A stretch of DNA of 64,000 nucleotides from Candidozyma auris (lineage: Eukaryota; Ascomycota; Pichiomycetes; Serinales; Metschnikowiaceae). The number at the start of each line of letters is the position of its first letter. The stretch's first letter is position 1. The notes beneath the pieces are model-generated. The model searched no databases. It was not told where the DNA came from and saw nothing but the letters and a program-made list of their open reading frames with translations. Below, in pieces: positions 1 through 9,842 of this stretch. A program made the position numbers and the translations under genes. The DNA lies in the NCBI RefSeq assembly GCF_003013715.1, contig NC_072815.1:186001-250000 (forward strand), given 5' to 3'.

Positions 1-1781
1 GAATCATGGTGTCGAACTTGCTGTCTCGGCTGCCTGCATCGGTAGAAGAGGTGATGGACTTGTTGGTGGTGGGCAACCAGAACAGAACGCTGTCTCCAAC
101 GGAGGCGAACGCGGCTTCACTGAGATCTCACGCTGTGTTGCAAATCAATGTCAGCTCACGAAGTCGAACGGCCTCTTTGGATCAAGAGCACACCTTTGCA
201 ACCTTGTCTATCATTGACTTGGCCGGCAGTGAACGTGCGGCAGCGACCAAGAATCGAGGGGCGAGGCTCAACGAAGGTGCCAACATCAACAAGTCGCTTT
301 TGGCGTTGGGGAATTGTATCAATGCCTTGTGTGACCCACGTAGGAAAAACCACGTACCTTACAGGGATCTGAAGCTCACCAGGCTCTTGAAGTTCTCTCT
401 CGGAGGGAATTGCAAAACCGTCATGATAGTGTGTGTTTCTCCGCTGTCACAACATTATGACGAAACTTTAAACACCCTTAAGTACGCTAATCGTGCCAAA
501 GAGATCAAGACAAAGCTCATAAGGAACCGCCAGAATTTGGATCGCCATGTTGGCTCATACCTCAAGATGATCACCGAACAAAAGCAAGAAATCGAAGAAT
601 TACGAAATCGAGAATCGAAAGTTGTGGAGACTACGATAGCCAAGCAGCGGTCTCTTGTTGATAGTGCAGTGCTGGAGGCCCTACGAAGTATAGAAGGACT
701 CAGAAACAGTATTGCTAAACAGCATCAAGAAATTTGGAGAAAATGCTTTCTGTTAGCTAAAAGGAAACTTCTATTGCTTCTCAAAGAGGACCTTCACATC
801 CTCATTCATTCATTGAAGAAACTACAGGACGCAAGGAGTGGCTATCACCCTTTTCATGAGAAATCTAAACATCTACTAATCCAGGCGGAACAACTTGTTC
901 ACAAGAGTAATGAACAAATTATCAATCTTGAACACATTTATGACCAGCATTCAGAGATAGATCACATCTTCAGCAAAACCATTGACTTCACTCTTAAAAA
1001 GCTTCAGGAATCAGAAGGGTGGACTCAGCAGCTTACAATGATGTTCGAGTCCATGATTTTTCACACCAAAGAGCGGTTTCAAAAGGACTTGCTCGTGAAC
1101 TCGTCTGTTTTATTTGACTATCTAGTAGGCGAACTAAAGCCATTCAATTTCGCCTCGCACGGATTAAGCGAGATGATGAGCTGCTTCACAGCTCTCCACA
1201 ACGTCGATAATATGATGGAAAGAGTAGTCAATTCTATGACTGCGGTCACTGAAATCATCTCTGCTTTCAACAACTCGGACTACGACATGGCCATAGAGAA
1301 GGCCACGTCCAAGTTTATTCAGTTGAAATTGCAGCGAGATGAGCTTTCGGAAGAGTTAAGCTCCCATAAACTTGCAAACCCACCTAAACTTCAGCATAGA
1401 GGCAAGGATAAACGGACCTCCACATCCCCATTGCGGCTGTCACCGCCACGAGCACACAAGAGATCGTTTAAAGTCAATAGCCATCACCAACCTGACGAAC
1501 ATGGCGAAGAAGATATCAGCATGGAAGACTCTTTTGCCAATCGGAGCGCGATGGACCAGGACTCATCGCCTCCGTTGAGAGTAACGGAGAATCGACCCGT
1601 GCTTGACGTTCTAGATCTCAACAACGACACTCGTGTCGAAAAAACGGCTTCCGTGCCAGCCTTTCAAGACAACGGCATCTCGCTTCGAGCACCTTTGCTC
1701 AACAAAGGAGCCAGTACGAAGGTTGTGAAGAGAGACTTGACCCCGTTGACCAATGAAAACCTCCAGAGGGAGATCGATTGA
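1..1781 (+). CDS. KIP3: Kinesin-8 motor Kip3, 5' end cut by window edge
   Basis: Plus-end-directed, microtubule-depolymerising kinesin-8 that controls spindle position and microtubule length. Only the last 591 or more codons are present; the frame is open to the left edge, so the first visible ATG (base 6) is not the true start. The visible part begins within the motor domain. It holds the switch I signature (residues about 38-43, S-S-R-S-H with the second Ser encoded by CTG), the switch II motif DLAGSE (about 71-76) and the microtubule-binding YRDLKLTRLL block (about 119-128). The neck and a mostly helical stalk follow, then a basic, Ser/Pro-rich tail ending near a KRDLTPLTN segment. The NRGARLNEGANINKSLLALG stretch is typical of kinesin-8. 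Family assignment is firm; the exact N-terminus is unknown. Confidence 0.95.
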   Translation, partial: IMVSNLLSRLPASVEEVMDLLVVGNQNRTLSPTEANAASLRSHAVLQINVSSRSRTASLDQEHTFATLSIIDLAGSERAAATKNRGARLNEGANINKSLLALGNCINALCDPRRKNHVPYRDLKLTRLLKFSLGGNCKTVMIVCVSPLSQHYDETLNTLKYANRAKEIKTKLIRNRQNLDRHVGSYLKMITEQKQEIEELRNRESKVVETTIAKQRSLVDSAVLEALRSIEGLRNSIAKQHQEIWRKCFLLAKRKLLLLLKEDLHILIHSLKKLQDARSGYHPFHEKSKHLLIQAEQLVHKSNEQIINLEHIYDQHSEIDHIFSKTIDFTLKKLQESEGWTQQLTMMFESMIFHTKERFQKDLLVNSSVLFDYLVGELKPFNFASHGLSEMMSCFTALHNVDNMMERVVNSMTAVTEIISAFNNSDYDMAIEKATSKFIQLKLQRDELSEELSSHKLANPPKLQHRGKDKRTSTSPLRLSPPRAHKRSFKVNSHHQPDEHGEEDISMEDSFANRSAMDQDSSPPLRVTENRPVLDVLDLNNDTRVEKTASVPAFQDNGISLRAPLLNKGASTKVVKRDLTPLTNENLQREID

Positions 1782-1895
1782 TCTCACCACGTTCCAATTG
1801 CATTCTACAACTACATACCTAGCATTAGATCAATACGCCTCGAACGAGCAAGGACAGGTCATTTTATACATAGTCAATCGTAACGCATACATAGC

Positions 1896-2528
1896 CTAGT
1901 AGTCTGAGGATCCGTAGGAGCTGTCACCTCTGCCAGAAGAGCCATAAGAGTCGCCACCTCTGCCAGAAGAGCCATACGAGTCACCGCCTCTACCTGAAGA
2001 GCCGTAAGAACCACCGCCTCTGCCAGAAGAGCCGTACTTGTCGTCATCGTCGTCCTTCCTGGAAGACCCGTACGAGTCGCCTCCTCTGCCAGAAGAACCG
2101 TAAGAGTCATTTCCACCAGATCCGTACGAGTCGTTGCCGGACCTGCCAGAGGAACCGTAAGAATCGTTGCCGGACCTGCCAGAGGAGCCGTACGAGTCAC
2201 CACCACGGCCAGAGGAGCCGTAACCACCAGATCCGCTGGAACCATACGAGTCGTCGTCATCCTTTTTAGACGAGCTGTATCCGCCAGAACCACCTCTGTT
2301 GGAGGAACCGTACGAGTCGTCATTGTCCCTACCGCTGCCGTAGGAGCCAGAGCCAGAACCAGAGGATCCGTACTTGTCGGAGCCAGAAGAGCCATAGGAG
2401 CCGGACGAGCCGCGGTTGTCATCATCGCTGCCCAAGGCACCCTTGATCTTGTCACCGATCTTACCAAAGGTAGACTGTTGGTTGTCGTCGTCACCGTAGT
2501 TGCTTCTGTCGTTACCGCCAAAGGACAT
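1896..2528 (-). CDS. DDR48: Ddr48-like stress protein with SYGSSG repeats
   Basis: A 210-residue hydrophilic, low-complexity protein. The N-terminus (MSFGGNDRSNYGDDD) is followed by a short amphipathic FGKIGDKIKGAL segment. From about residue 40 to the end it is a tandem array of DSYGSSGRGG-type units broken by Asp/Lys runs. This is the architecture of Ddr48, an abundant heat-, osmotic- and DNA-damage-induced protein of S. cerevisiae and C. albicans; its biochemical role is unsettled. The start codon lies 52 bp downstream of a TATAAATA box, and several AGGGG/CCCCT stress elements lie upstream, in line with stress induction. A longer overlapping frame on the same strand (1874-2602) only reads the same repeats out of frame and was discarded. 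Confidence 0.9.
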   Translation of the reverse strand: MSFGGNDRSNYGDDDNQQSTFGKIGDKIKGALGSDDDNRGSSGSYGSSGSDKYGSSGSGSGSYGSGRDNDDSYGSSNRGGSGGYSSSKKDDDDSYGSSGSGGYGSSGRGGDSYGSSGRSGNDSYGSSGRSGNDSYGSGGNDSYGSSGRGGDSYGSSRKDDDDDKYGSSGRGGGSYGSSGRGGDSYGSSGRGGDSYGSSGRGDSSYGSSDY

Positions 2529-3516
2529 GTTGTTAATTGTAATTGATTGTTGATGGAGAAGAATTGGGAGGAGATGCCCCTATTTATAGTCAACGAGAGC
2601 ACCCTACGGCCTGTGATATTCTGGAAAGTGGCTCAGTGGCTGCAAACGGGGCCTGTGTATGGAGCCTGTGTATGAAGCCTGCGTGTGGGTATATGCGGAG
2701 AAGAATGTGACAGGGGGCATTCTGCAGGACGCGACTATTGTCATTCTCCCGCAAGGCAAGGGGCCACTTGCTTCGATTGCTCTCTCGACAAAGCAACTGC
2801 ATGGTCCCGGCCGTCGTTGGTCAGACCAAGAGGAGAAAAGCAAGGAAACCAAGGGGCTACTTCAAACAAAAAAAGAAAGTTTAATTGTTTTTTCGGAAAT
2901 TAAATTCCACTTTATAACCCTGCGCTTTAGTAAATTAGCACAAGAAGTCGTAATTAGGATTCGCTGCGCCTGGCCGTGGACGGCTAATTTGTCCAAGGAG
3001 CCGAGTGGTTAATGCTTTGTGTGGCTTCGGGCGCATCTTCACCGTGACCGTGTAACGATCGCCACAGAGGGGGGGTTACAAGAAACACGGGCAATTGTGT
3101 GGGACAAAAGCGTCAGTGGCTCATAATTGCGGGTAATAGGGGTCCTGCGAGACTGCAGTGATGGTGATGCTTCGAAGGTTTCGCGGTAGCTACTGTGGCC
3201 GCAGTAGAGAACGTCATGATGCAGCAGCGTCAAAGTTGTCTTGTCAGGCATTTGTGAAAAATGAATGCGAGAGACACGTTGTTGGTATGAATAGAAAAGT
3301 AAACAGGCTATTCACTGTGTACGAAGGAAATGCTCGGTGTCTTCGAAGAAATGGCGATTGTTCAAGCAATCGTCACAGGTAATTAGTGTAGAGTGTATAA
3401 TGAGGGAGAATGCAATAGGAGATGTGGCCTTGAGTAATCTTCGTGTCAGCAAGGAACGTGCTTGACGGAGTCAATTGACACCGTTAAATGTTGTTGTGCA
3501 GCTTCGTTTCGTGTCA
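2529..3516. promoter_or_regulatory. DDR48 promoter region and SKT5 3' flank
   Basis: No gene is supported here. The left part is the DDR48 promoter (transcribed leftwards): TATA-like TATAAATA on the minus strand at 2581-2588, and STRE-type CCCCT/AGGGG pentamers at about 2577, 2712, 2760 and 2852. A TGGCTGCAAAC word, a variant of the recurrent promoter motif of this window, lies at 2637-2647. In S. cerevisiae, Msn2/4 act on such pentamers to induce DDR48; the same here is inference. The right part (3.0-3.5 kb) is the 3' flank of SKT5 with nothing recognisable. Confidence 0.6.
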
Positions 3517-5493
3517 TCAAACAATGGCACAGTCCTTCTCTTGAGCAGAGTCACCGGGACCGGCCGCGGTAGAAGCATTCTTCTTGCGATTTCGCCTTGC
3601 CAATTTTGCAGCTTTGGCAGCAGCGTCTTTGTTGGTGATTCTGGCGAGGGCCTTGGCCTCGCCATTTTCGGCGGCCTTGGTGTACCACACTTGAGCCTCG
3701 TTGGCATTCTTGTCACACCCAATGCCCTTCTCGTAGAAGTTGGCAAGAGCGAATTGAGCCTGGGCCAAACCACACTGCGCAGCCTTCTTGGCCCACTCAA
3801 ATGCTTCATATTCGCTCTTGGGCAAGTAAGGCTCCAGACCAACGAGGTACCAGGCACAGATGGAGAGCATTGACTGCGGATGGCCGGCAACGGCGGCGTT
3901 GGTGTAATAGTTGATGGACAATTGGGCATCCGATTCGACAACTTCACCCACTTCGTAATGGTGGCCCAAAATGGCTGCGGACTCGACGTGGCCAAGAGCT
4001 GCTGCCTCGGCAAAGAGCTTGAGCGCATACATCTTGTCGACAATAACAATATCGAGGAACCCTTCGTAGTAAATTTTGCCTAGCTCATAGGGCGCCGCTG
4101 CCGTCAACTCGGTGGCCACGTTCGATGCTCGCTCTAACCACTTGATGCCAGCTTTCTTCTTGTCCACGCTATTAGACACACCCATACGGCCGTAGAAACA
4201 GTAAACACCTAGCTTGTACATAGCAGCAGGGTGGTTTTTGGACGCAGCCATTTTGAGGAAATCAATTCCTTTTCGAGCATCGTGGCCCGTGCCGAGGCCC
4301 TCCTCGTAGCAATGGGCCGTTCTGAATGCCGATTCCGTGTGTCCGTGCTTAGCTGCCGCAAGGAATAAACTAAATGCTTCTCTATTATCAACTTTGCCAA
4401 AAGCGCCCGAGCTGTACGCATCACCTAGTAAGTACTGGGCATCCACGTACCCTTTGTCGGAGAGACGCTTCAAGTAATGGTGGGCTTCCTTTAGCAAAGA
4501 CTTCTTGAGCTCAGGCGTCGAAGCGTCCTGCAAGTCAAAGGAGTTGGACGACTTGGACTTGCGGTGGCCCTTTTTTGTCAGCTCGGTGTCCAATGACAAG
4601 GAGGATCCCGTTTGTGGCTTCTTGGGGGTGGTGCCGTTTGGAGTGCTTCCACCCGAGGTCAGAGGCGAGTCTGTCACGAGCATTAGCGCAGTTTGTAGCA
4701 TATACTGGGCGTACTGGAACAAGACGGCCGGGTCGGTCGACTTCTTCGCGTTCTTTCTGTACATTTCCATCGTCTTGATCCGAGGCATCAAATGGGCCAG
4801 GTTCTCGCCTAGATAGTCGCTGACAAGGTTATGGGAATCTTGATCGTGGAAGAACGACGACGACGACGAAAGCGACCGTGCATGGCTGTAGCGGGCCAAT
4901 TGGCCCGGCATGCTGGCCACAGAGAGGTTATGTTCTGGTCTCGAGTACAAGTCCTGGGGTTGGGTAGGGTGGTTCAAGTTGAGGTTTGTCACCGACGAGT
5001 CTGCCGACACCGGGATCAGCGGAGGCGACGTGACTGCCGAGTCTCTGCTTCGAGACAGTGACGCTGCCGACGGTTCGTTGATGGGGTAGGGCACCGTGGA
5101 AGGAAGCACCGCATCGTGCCGAGGCGACACGCTAAGCGCACGATGATCGTTGGACGAAAAACGAGGGCTCGAGAGCGTGGTGGCTGCGAATCTGTTGCTC
5201 AAGGACGTGGTCTCGTCCAAAGGTTTGTTGGCGTGTCCGTTTGATCCGTGACTGTGGCTGGCTGATCCCGGGGCTGCTAGTGCTTGGTACTGGTGGGAAA
5301 GAGAGCTTTTGTAGCTAACGTCTGACGTGGACTCAGTGTGGGCGTCGCTCAAGGGATACGGCGTGTTGATATTGTTGTTGTTGTGAATAGTGTTGCTGGG
5401 AGGTGTGGCCATGGGGGGAGACGTGGTGCTAGTATGGGCTGTGGTCAAGGAGGACGCCGAGGGGTTTGCCTTCAGTCTGTAGGGATGGGACAT
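3517..5493 (-). CDS. SKT5: Chitin synthase III activator Skt5/Chs4 (Sel1 repeats, CaaX)
   Basis: Activator and bud-neck anchor of chitin synthase III (Chs3). From the ATG at 5493 the protein has 658 residues. A Ser/Asn/His-rich, probably disordered N-terminal third (about 1-230) is followed by a conserved LMPRIKTMEMYRKNAKKS segment and then at least six Sel1-type TPR repeats, with G-A-F-LA-YEKGIGC-like signatures near the C-terminus. The last four residues are CAIV, a CaaX box for prenylation, as in Skt5. The frame extends 25 codons further upstream (ATG at 5568), but that stretch is hydrophobic and unlike the family, so 5493 (MSHPYRLK) is preferred. BNI4, which links Skt5 to septins and PP1 in S. 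cerevisiae, lies 18 kb away in the same window. Confidence 0.93.
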   Translation of the reverse strand: MSHPYRLKANPSASSLTTAHTSTTSPPMATPPSNTIHNNNNINTPYPLSDAHTESTSDVSYKSSLSHQYQALAAPGSASHSHGSNGHANKPLDETTSLSNRFAATTLSSPRFSSNDHRALSVSPRHDAVLPSTVPYPINEPSAASLSRSRDSAVTSPPLIPVSADSSVTNLNLNHPTQPQDLYSRPEHNLSVASMPGQLARYSHARSLSSSSSFFHDQDSHNLVSDYLGENLAHLMPRIKTMEMYRKNAKKSTDPAVLFQYAQYMLQTALMLVTDSPLTSGGSTPNGTTPKKPQTGSSLSLDTELTKKGHRKSKSSNSFDLQDASTPELKKSLLKEAHHYLKRLSDKGYVDAQYLLGDAYSSGAFGKVDNREAFSLFLAAAKHGHTESAFRTAHCYEEGLGTGHDARKGIDFLKMAASKNHPAAMYKLGVYCFYGRMGVSNSVDKKKAGIKWLERASNVATELTAAAPYELGKIYYEGFLDIVIVDKMYALKLFAEAAALGHVESAAILGHHYEVGEVVESDAQLSINYYTNAAVAGHPQSMLSICAWYLVGLEPYLPKSEYEAFEWAKKAAQCGLAQAQFALANFYEKGIGCDKNANEAQVWYTKAAENGEAKALARITNKDAAAKAAKLARRNRKKNASTAAGPGDSAQEKDCAIV

Positions 5494-6824
5494 GGCCGCT
5501 GAATTTGAAGCGAACGATTTGGAGAGGATAAAAAGTAGGGTTTCAGAATGGTGGAGGCGGTCGAACAAGCGTGGATAGGGTGGTGTAGACGGTTAGAAGC
5601 GAGTCTGAAGGCACGAAAAAAAAATCGCTGATGATATTGGCTGCGCAGAGGGTTAAACACGCCAGGCTGGGAGGTAAAGCACCGACTATAATTGAAGACC
5701 GATGGTGTGACGTCGGCACACTTGAAGCAGTGTAATAGAAAAAGGAGAAAAAAGCAAACTAAAGAAAGAAAGTAAAATAAATCTTGTGAAAAAAGTGGAG
5801 TTTTTTCTTTGTCAGCCTTGGCTTTCTCGGTGTTCTTGCGGGCTGAGGCGGGATAGGCGCTGGTGGTTGAAAGAGGAAATGTGCGCTAAACAAGTGAAGG
5901 CAAAAGGGAAAGAAAAAGAACAATAAAACAAAGGGAAAGCGACATTTATAAGGATATTTGTCACGTTTGAGTATTCTCAAGTGCAATGATGTAATGGCCC
6001 ACTTGGAGTTTCTCTAATGGCTCTGCTTTAAATAGAATACTGGCTCAGTTCACAAAATGCGGAAAGTGTTTATTTTGCAACCTGTGCCGCAGCACAGTTC
6101 CAGCAGCCGACCGAGAGTGTAAGAGAAAGCACGCTGAACAAGAGGGTTTTCTAGGCAAAAAATTGTCGATATTCGTGGATCTGACAGAGAATTGCTTAAA
6201 TCTTTGCTATTTTTGTGATAGGTTATGTAGGCTTTTCTTTGGCTGGCTTGGGGGTCTTGGTGGTTGCAAAAGTAGGTTGGAGGCGCGGGAGCCTATCTCG
6301 TCAAGGTGCTTCGGAATCGACCCTTCGGAATTGATACAATGAAAATCGAAATATAAAATTTAGACTGTGATAAATGCACTGTGGACGTTTCAAGTGAGAA
6401 GGTGCTACAATCGTGCCGAGGGTTTTTCATGTGTACGTAGTTGACGAGATTCGGCTCTCGGCACCGCTTTTGCCGAGCAGGACGAATCTTGTTCCAGGAA
6501 GCTCGATTCTTGGAAACGGTGTCTTAGTTATAAACAGCCTACACTGGCAAAGTTCTTTGGGTATTTATTAGCTGGTCCAGCCTTGATCTGGCCAGCGTCT
6601 TCTAGAAACAACCGAAGGCTGAGGGCCTCAGCCACGCATTCCGATGGAGACATCGTCCGACACCACGAAAGGCCCTAAATGCTGCTATCGAAAGGCCACA
6701 CGGTTCAAATCGTTCCAATAGTAGATGCCGTAAGCCTTTTGAGTAACACCTCTTCATGCATCTTGGGCCCAAATCACTTCATCACGCACCACGCTCGAGC
6801 CCGTCTTCCACTCATGCCCTTCTT
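5494..6824. other. Intergenic: SKT5 promoter and UBC6 3' flank
   Basis: No gene is supported in these 1.3 kb. Nearest SKT5 the sequence has T- and A-rich tracts (5740-5990). A degenerate copy of the recurrent promoter word (TGGCTGCGCAGA) lies at 5638-5649, about 145 bp upstream of the chosen SKT5 ATG. The remainder (6.0-6.8 kb) is unstructured to the eye and presumably holds the distal SKT5 promoter and the UBC6 3' UTR. Confidence 0.5.
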
Positions 6825-7523
6825 CTAATACCAAAAGTAAGCTGCTACAATTGCAGCCAACAAAACACTGCCTAACGCAACATACCCGCCCTTCCGTGGG
6901 ACCTCTGAGTCGTAGGCTTGAAGCCGTGCTCTGTCCTCCGGGCTCAACTGACCCAAGTCCACTTTTGTGTTTGCATGCACCGCCAGCGCCTTTTTCTCCT
7001 CTAGTTTTTTCTGGAGGCGCTCCGCTTCTGCTATGGCTGCTTTGTTCAGCTCCACCAAATCCGGAAACATGCTTCTGAACCTGGCATTGTCGTTGTTCCA
7101 CTTCTTGCTGTCGCGGGCCAATCGCCGCTTCACCTTTTCGCTGGTCACGATCGATCCTGTCGTACTGTCCTCTCCAGTCATAAAACTCAACAACCCAGTC
7201 AAGATCGTGGCCACCGACCACGCTGGGTTCCACGTGTCTGGGTGGTAGTCACTCATGCTGAGACAGAGTCGGGTGTTGCAGGCAAATCTTCCGTTGGGCG
7301 TGATCACCGTGATTGCAGGTGGAGCAAAAGGGTAGTCTGGTGGGAATCGAAGAAGCCCATGGTACTGGCCGCCTTCGTAGGGGGTGGAGGGGGGCCCTGT
7401 GATGATGTAGTGCCACTCTAGGATATTTTCTTCGTTGGGTTTGGCATGAATGAAAGGGGGTGGGTTGGCCTGGATCGACTTGTACTCTTTGTTGAGTCTC
7501 TTTTGCGCCTGGCGAGAGACCAT
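6825..7523 (-). CDS. UBC6: ER tail-anchored ubiquitin-conjugating enzyme E2 Ubc6
   Basis: E2 enzyme of the Doa10 branch of ER-associated degradation, attaching ubiquitin to misfolded membrane and nuclear-envelope proteins. The UBC fold spans about residues 5-155, with the family motif YHGLLRFPPDYPFAPP. The active-site Cys is C87 in the context TRLCLSMSDYHPDTWNP, which lacks the usual HPN spacing and is diagnostic of Ubc6/UBE2J. A charged linker and a single C-terminal membrane helix (about 213-231, GYVALGSVLLAAIVAAYFWY) make it tail-anchored with its catalytic domain in the cytosol. Length 232 residues, close to the 250 of S. cerevisiae. Confidence 0.96.
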   Translation of the reverse strand: MVSRQAQKRLNKEYKSIQANPPPFIHAKPNEENILEWHYIITGPPSTPYEGGQYHGLLRFPPDYPFAPPAITVITPNGRFACNTRLCLSMSDYHPDTWNPAWSVATILTGLLSFMTGEDSTTGSIVTSEKVKRRLARDSKKWNNDNARFRSMFPDLVELNKAAIAEAERLQKKLEEKKALAVHANTKVDLGQLSPEDRARLQAYDSEVPRKGGYVALGSVLLAAIVAAYFWY

Positions 7524-7983
7524 GTATGAATAGTGAAGATGATTAGGTGGTTGTTGAGATAAAAGTGGTAGAAATAGAAGTGGTGATTACAAGTGACAGT
7601 GAGCCTGTGATCACGTGCGCGTCATGATTGTGATCCCCAGCAATTGCAGTGGATCTACAAGGAAACAGATAAGGGCGATGAAAAAAAAATAAAAAAATGA
7701 AAAAAATAAAGAAAAGAAAATGAAAATACCAAGATGACAAATTGTCGCCAATAAACTAAAAGAAAAACTGTGATCTCCTTTGTTCTTGATGTGAGTACTA
7801 GGGATTTGGCAATGCAATTCTCAATATTCTAAAATGGCTGCGAATCTGATGGGCCCCAACAAAATGACCACCAATGTATGGATCTGAGAAACCAACTCAA
7901 CTTCATCTATTCGGCAAAAAAAAAAAATGCTATTACTCTGAATTCACGACGCTTTCCTCCTCTGTTTCTTTGTCGAAGTCAGT
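7524..7983. other. Intergenic: UBC6 promoter region
   Basis: Gene-free. It holds a CACGTG box at about 7613-7618 (90 bp upstream of the UBC6 start), an A-rich tract at 7680-7730 that could exclude nucleosomes, and a TGGCTGCGAA near-match to the recurrent promoter word at 7835-7844. The right end is the 3' flank of the DUF4246 gene. Confidence 0.5.
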
Positions 7984-9588
7984 CTAGTGCTCGCAAAGGA
8001 AGAAGGTTCTGGTGAATGCATTCTCCCAGTCGTCACCAGAGCTAATGGTCACTTTCCTTTCATCCATCAACTCCAACCTGCTCTCTTTGGCCTGTTTTGC
8101 TGTCATCGTAGTTACTTCCTTTGCATCAATGCCCGGGAAGAATTTATTCATGAGAGCCTCATCATTCACCCAGGTCTCGTTCTGAGGAGGCACAACGTCA
8201 GTGGCCTTGGTCACGGAGTTGTGTGGGTCGACTAAGAAGAAGCACAAGATTTTCCTGTGCCCTGGCCTGGAAGAGTCCCTCAACTTGAACGCATCTACGT
8301 GATGCTGGAAACTGTTGGTGAATACGACCACTCGGCCCTGCCTGGCGTCAACGCTTCCAATGTACTTTGTCATCAGATCTCCATCCAGAATGCCGTAGAA
8401 ATCCTTGCAGTACTGCTCATCACCTTGCTCGTAGGCGGGATCTTCGAAAGCATACTTGAATGAAAGCTTGGAGTCGTCGATATTTTCCACGTCGTAGTAG
8501 TACAACACAGTGGCCACGATATCCTCGTTAATGGTACCTTCAACGTGCCAGGAGCCGCCCTTGTACTCTGGATTCTCAGGCAGGAGCTCGATGTTGGCCA
8601 TTTTGACAATGACTTTCAATTTGTCAAAGTCACGAAGGTCAAACGGCTTCGTCTCTGGGTCGCTCTTGTATTCTGGGTGGGTGTCGATGTAGAATTTGCT
8701 TTTACCTTTCTCAAACTCCTCCCATTCGTCATCGTCTGCACCTTCGTCGATGAGCTCTTCGAGCTTTTCCATGTACTCGTCGTAGCCCTCTTTATAGCAC
8801 TCCCCATACCCAGCCGTTTTGATTCTCACGTACTCATCAGACTGGTACCTTGCCAAAGACAAGTTGAGAGCAGGAACTGCCTCATTGAACACCTCGGCTA
8901 TGGGCCCATAGAGATCTCCATGTTGCATGGGATGAAGGTTGTTGATGTAGGAAGCAAAGACAAACTGGCCGGTAGACTTATCCAACTTCATCACCGCCGG
9001 AAGCCACTGGAACTTCTTGGAAACTGCGTAGTCGGCCACGCCTTTCTTCACATGCTGTATGGCCTCGTCAAACTCAGCAACTGCAAGCTTGCCATCCCTC
9101 AACACTTTCGTTTTTCCGTAAACCAAGTGGTATAACGAAGGATGCACCAAATCCACCACCAAGTTGTCCGAGCCTGGGTGGTAGTCCTTTTCCGAGATCG
9201 ATGCCTCGAACTTACTCGCTAGAGTCGTGAATTTTTTAGCCAACACGTCAGAAACTGCTTCATCACTATACAAGATCTTGTCATCAGCACCAATTCTGAA
9301 TTTTCTAGTCTCTAGTTCTGGTGTCGACTGCAACTCGTGATACCACTTCAATTCCCGAATAACGTAATTGAACACATCCTCAGGGTAGCGAGATTCAGGA
9401 TTCTGGGATAAAAACTCTTTCTTCCATTTCTCCACGATCTCAGGATCCGTATACTTCTTCTCCCACTCTGGCTTTTGCCGAATTGTATCCGAAAGACTCA
9501 CAATGAGCCACTCGTCAAGGTACCGAGGGGAGTTGCCTAGTTTTGAAAAAGCCACCCACCAGGGATGCTTGAACGGGGAGGCCAGCAT
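7984..9588 (-). CDS. DUF4246 family protein, 2OG-Fe(II) oxygenase-like
   Basis: A large cytosolic-type protein of the fungal DUF4246 family; its reaction has not been established as far as I know. The frame opens at an ATG at 9693, but the family-like sequence starts at MLASPFKHPWW (ATG 9588, 534 residues), and the extra 35 residues overlay a CGGCTGCGAAAT promoter-type word. The C-terminal half has features of a double-stranded beta-helix oxygenase: a candidate HxE pair (H348, E350 in SWHVEG), a distal H429/H430 (FQHHVD) and R445 (HRKILCFF), the order of a 2-oxoglutarate-dependent Fe(II) enzyme. Residues about 270-315 are strongly acidic. It lies upstream of two methyltransferase genes on the same strand. 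The oxygenase role is inference from this pattern. Confidence 0.85.
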   Translation of the reverse strand: MLASPFKHPWWVAFSKLGNSPRYLDEWLIVSLSDTIRQKPEWEKKYTDPEIVEKWKKEFLSQNPESRYPEDVFNYVIRELKWYHELQSTPELETRKFRIGADDKILYSDEAVSDVLAKKFTTLASKFEASISEKDYHPGSDNLVVDLVHPSLYHLVYGKTKVLRDGKLAVAEFDEAIQHVKKGVADYAVSKKFQWLPAVMKLDKSTGQFVFASYINNLHPMQHGDLYGPIAEVFNEAVPALNLSLARYQSDEYVRIKTAGYGECYKEGYDEYMEKLEELIDEGADDDEWEEFEKGKSKFYIDTHPEYKSDPETKPFDLRDFDKLKVIVKMANIELLPENPEYKGGSWHVEGTINEDIVATVLYYYDVENIDDSKLSFKYAFEDPAYEQGDEQYCKDFYGILDGDLMTKYIGSVDARQGRVVVFTNSFQHHVDAFKLRDSSRPGHRKILCFFLVDPHNSVTKATDVVPPQNETWVNDEALMNKFFPGIDAKEVTTMTAKQAKESRLELMDERKVTISSGDDWENAFTRTFFLCEH

Positions 9589-9842
9589 GAAAAGGTGGAG
9601 CTCACAGGAAATAAAAAAATGTAAGTTTGGAGAGAACGAAACATGGGGAATTCGGCTCCTTATGTACATTTCACCGGCTGCGAAATCGCCCATGCATGGA
9701 GTGCATTGCGTTTGCAGTACCGATTTTTTCCAAGGCTCGTAAATAGCACCACCACCTCGTAAGTGGGGTGTTTCGATCTATACGTCGACTCTATGCCATT
9801 AACATGTATGTACACTAGATATGCGTTCATCTATTGATGCCT

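Noticed and set aside
1874..2602. 242-codon frame over DDR48 rich in Thr/Ala/Leu
   Set aside because: Same strand, other frame of the repeat array; repetitive DNA keeps all frames open. The SYGSSG frame matches a known family and has a TATA box at proper distance.
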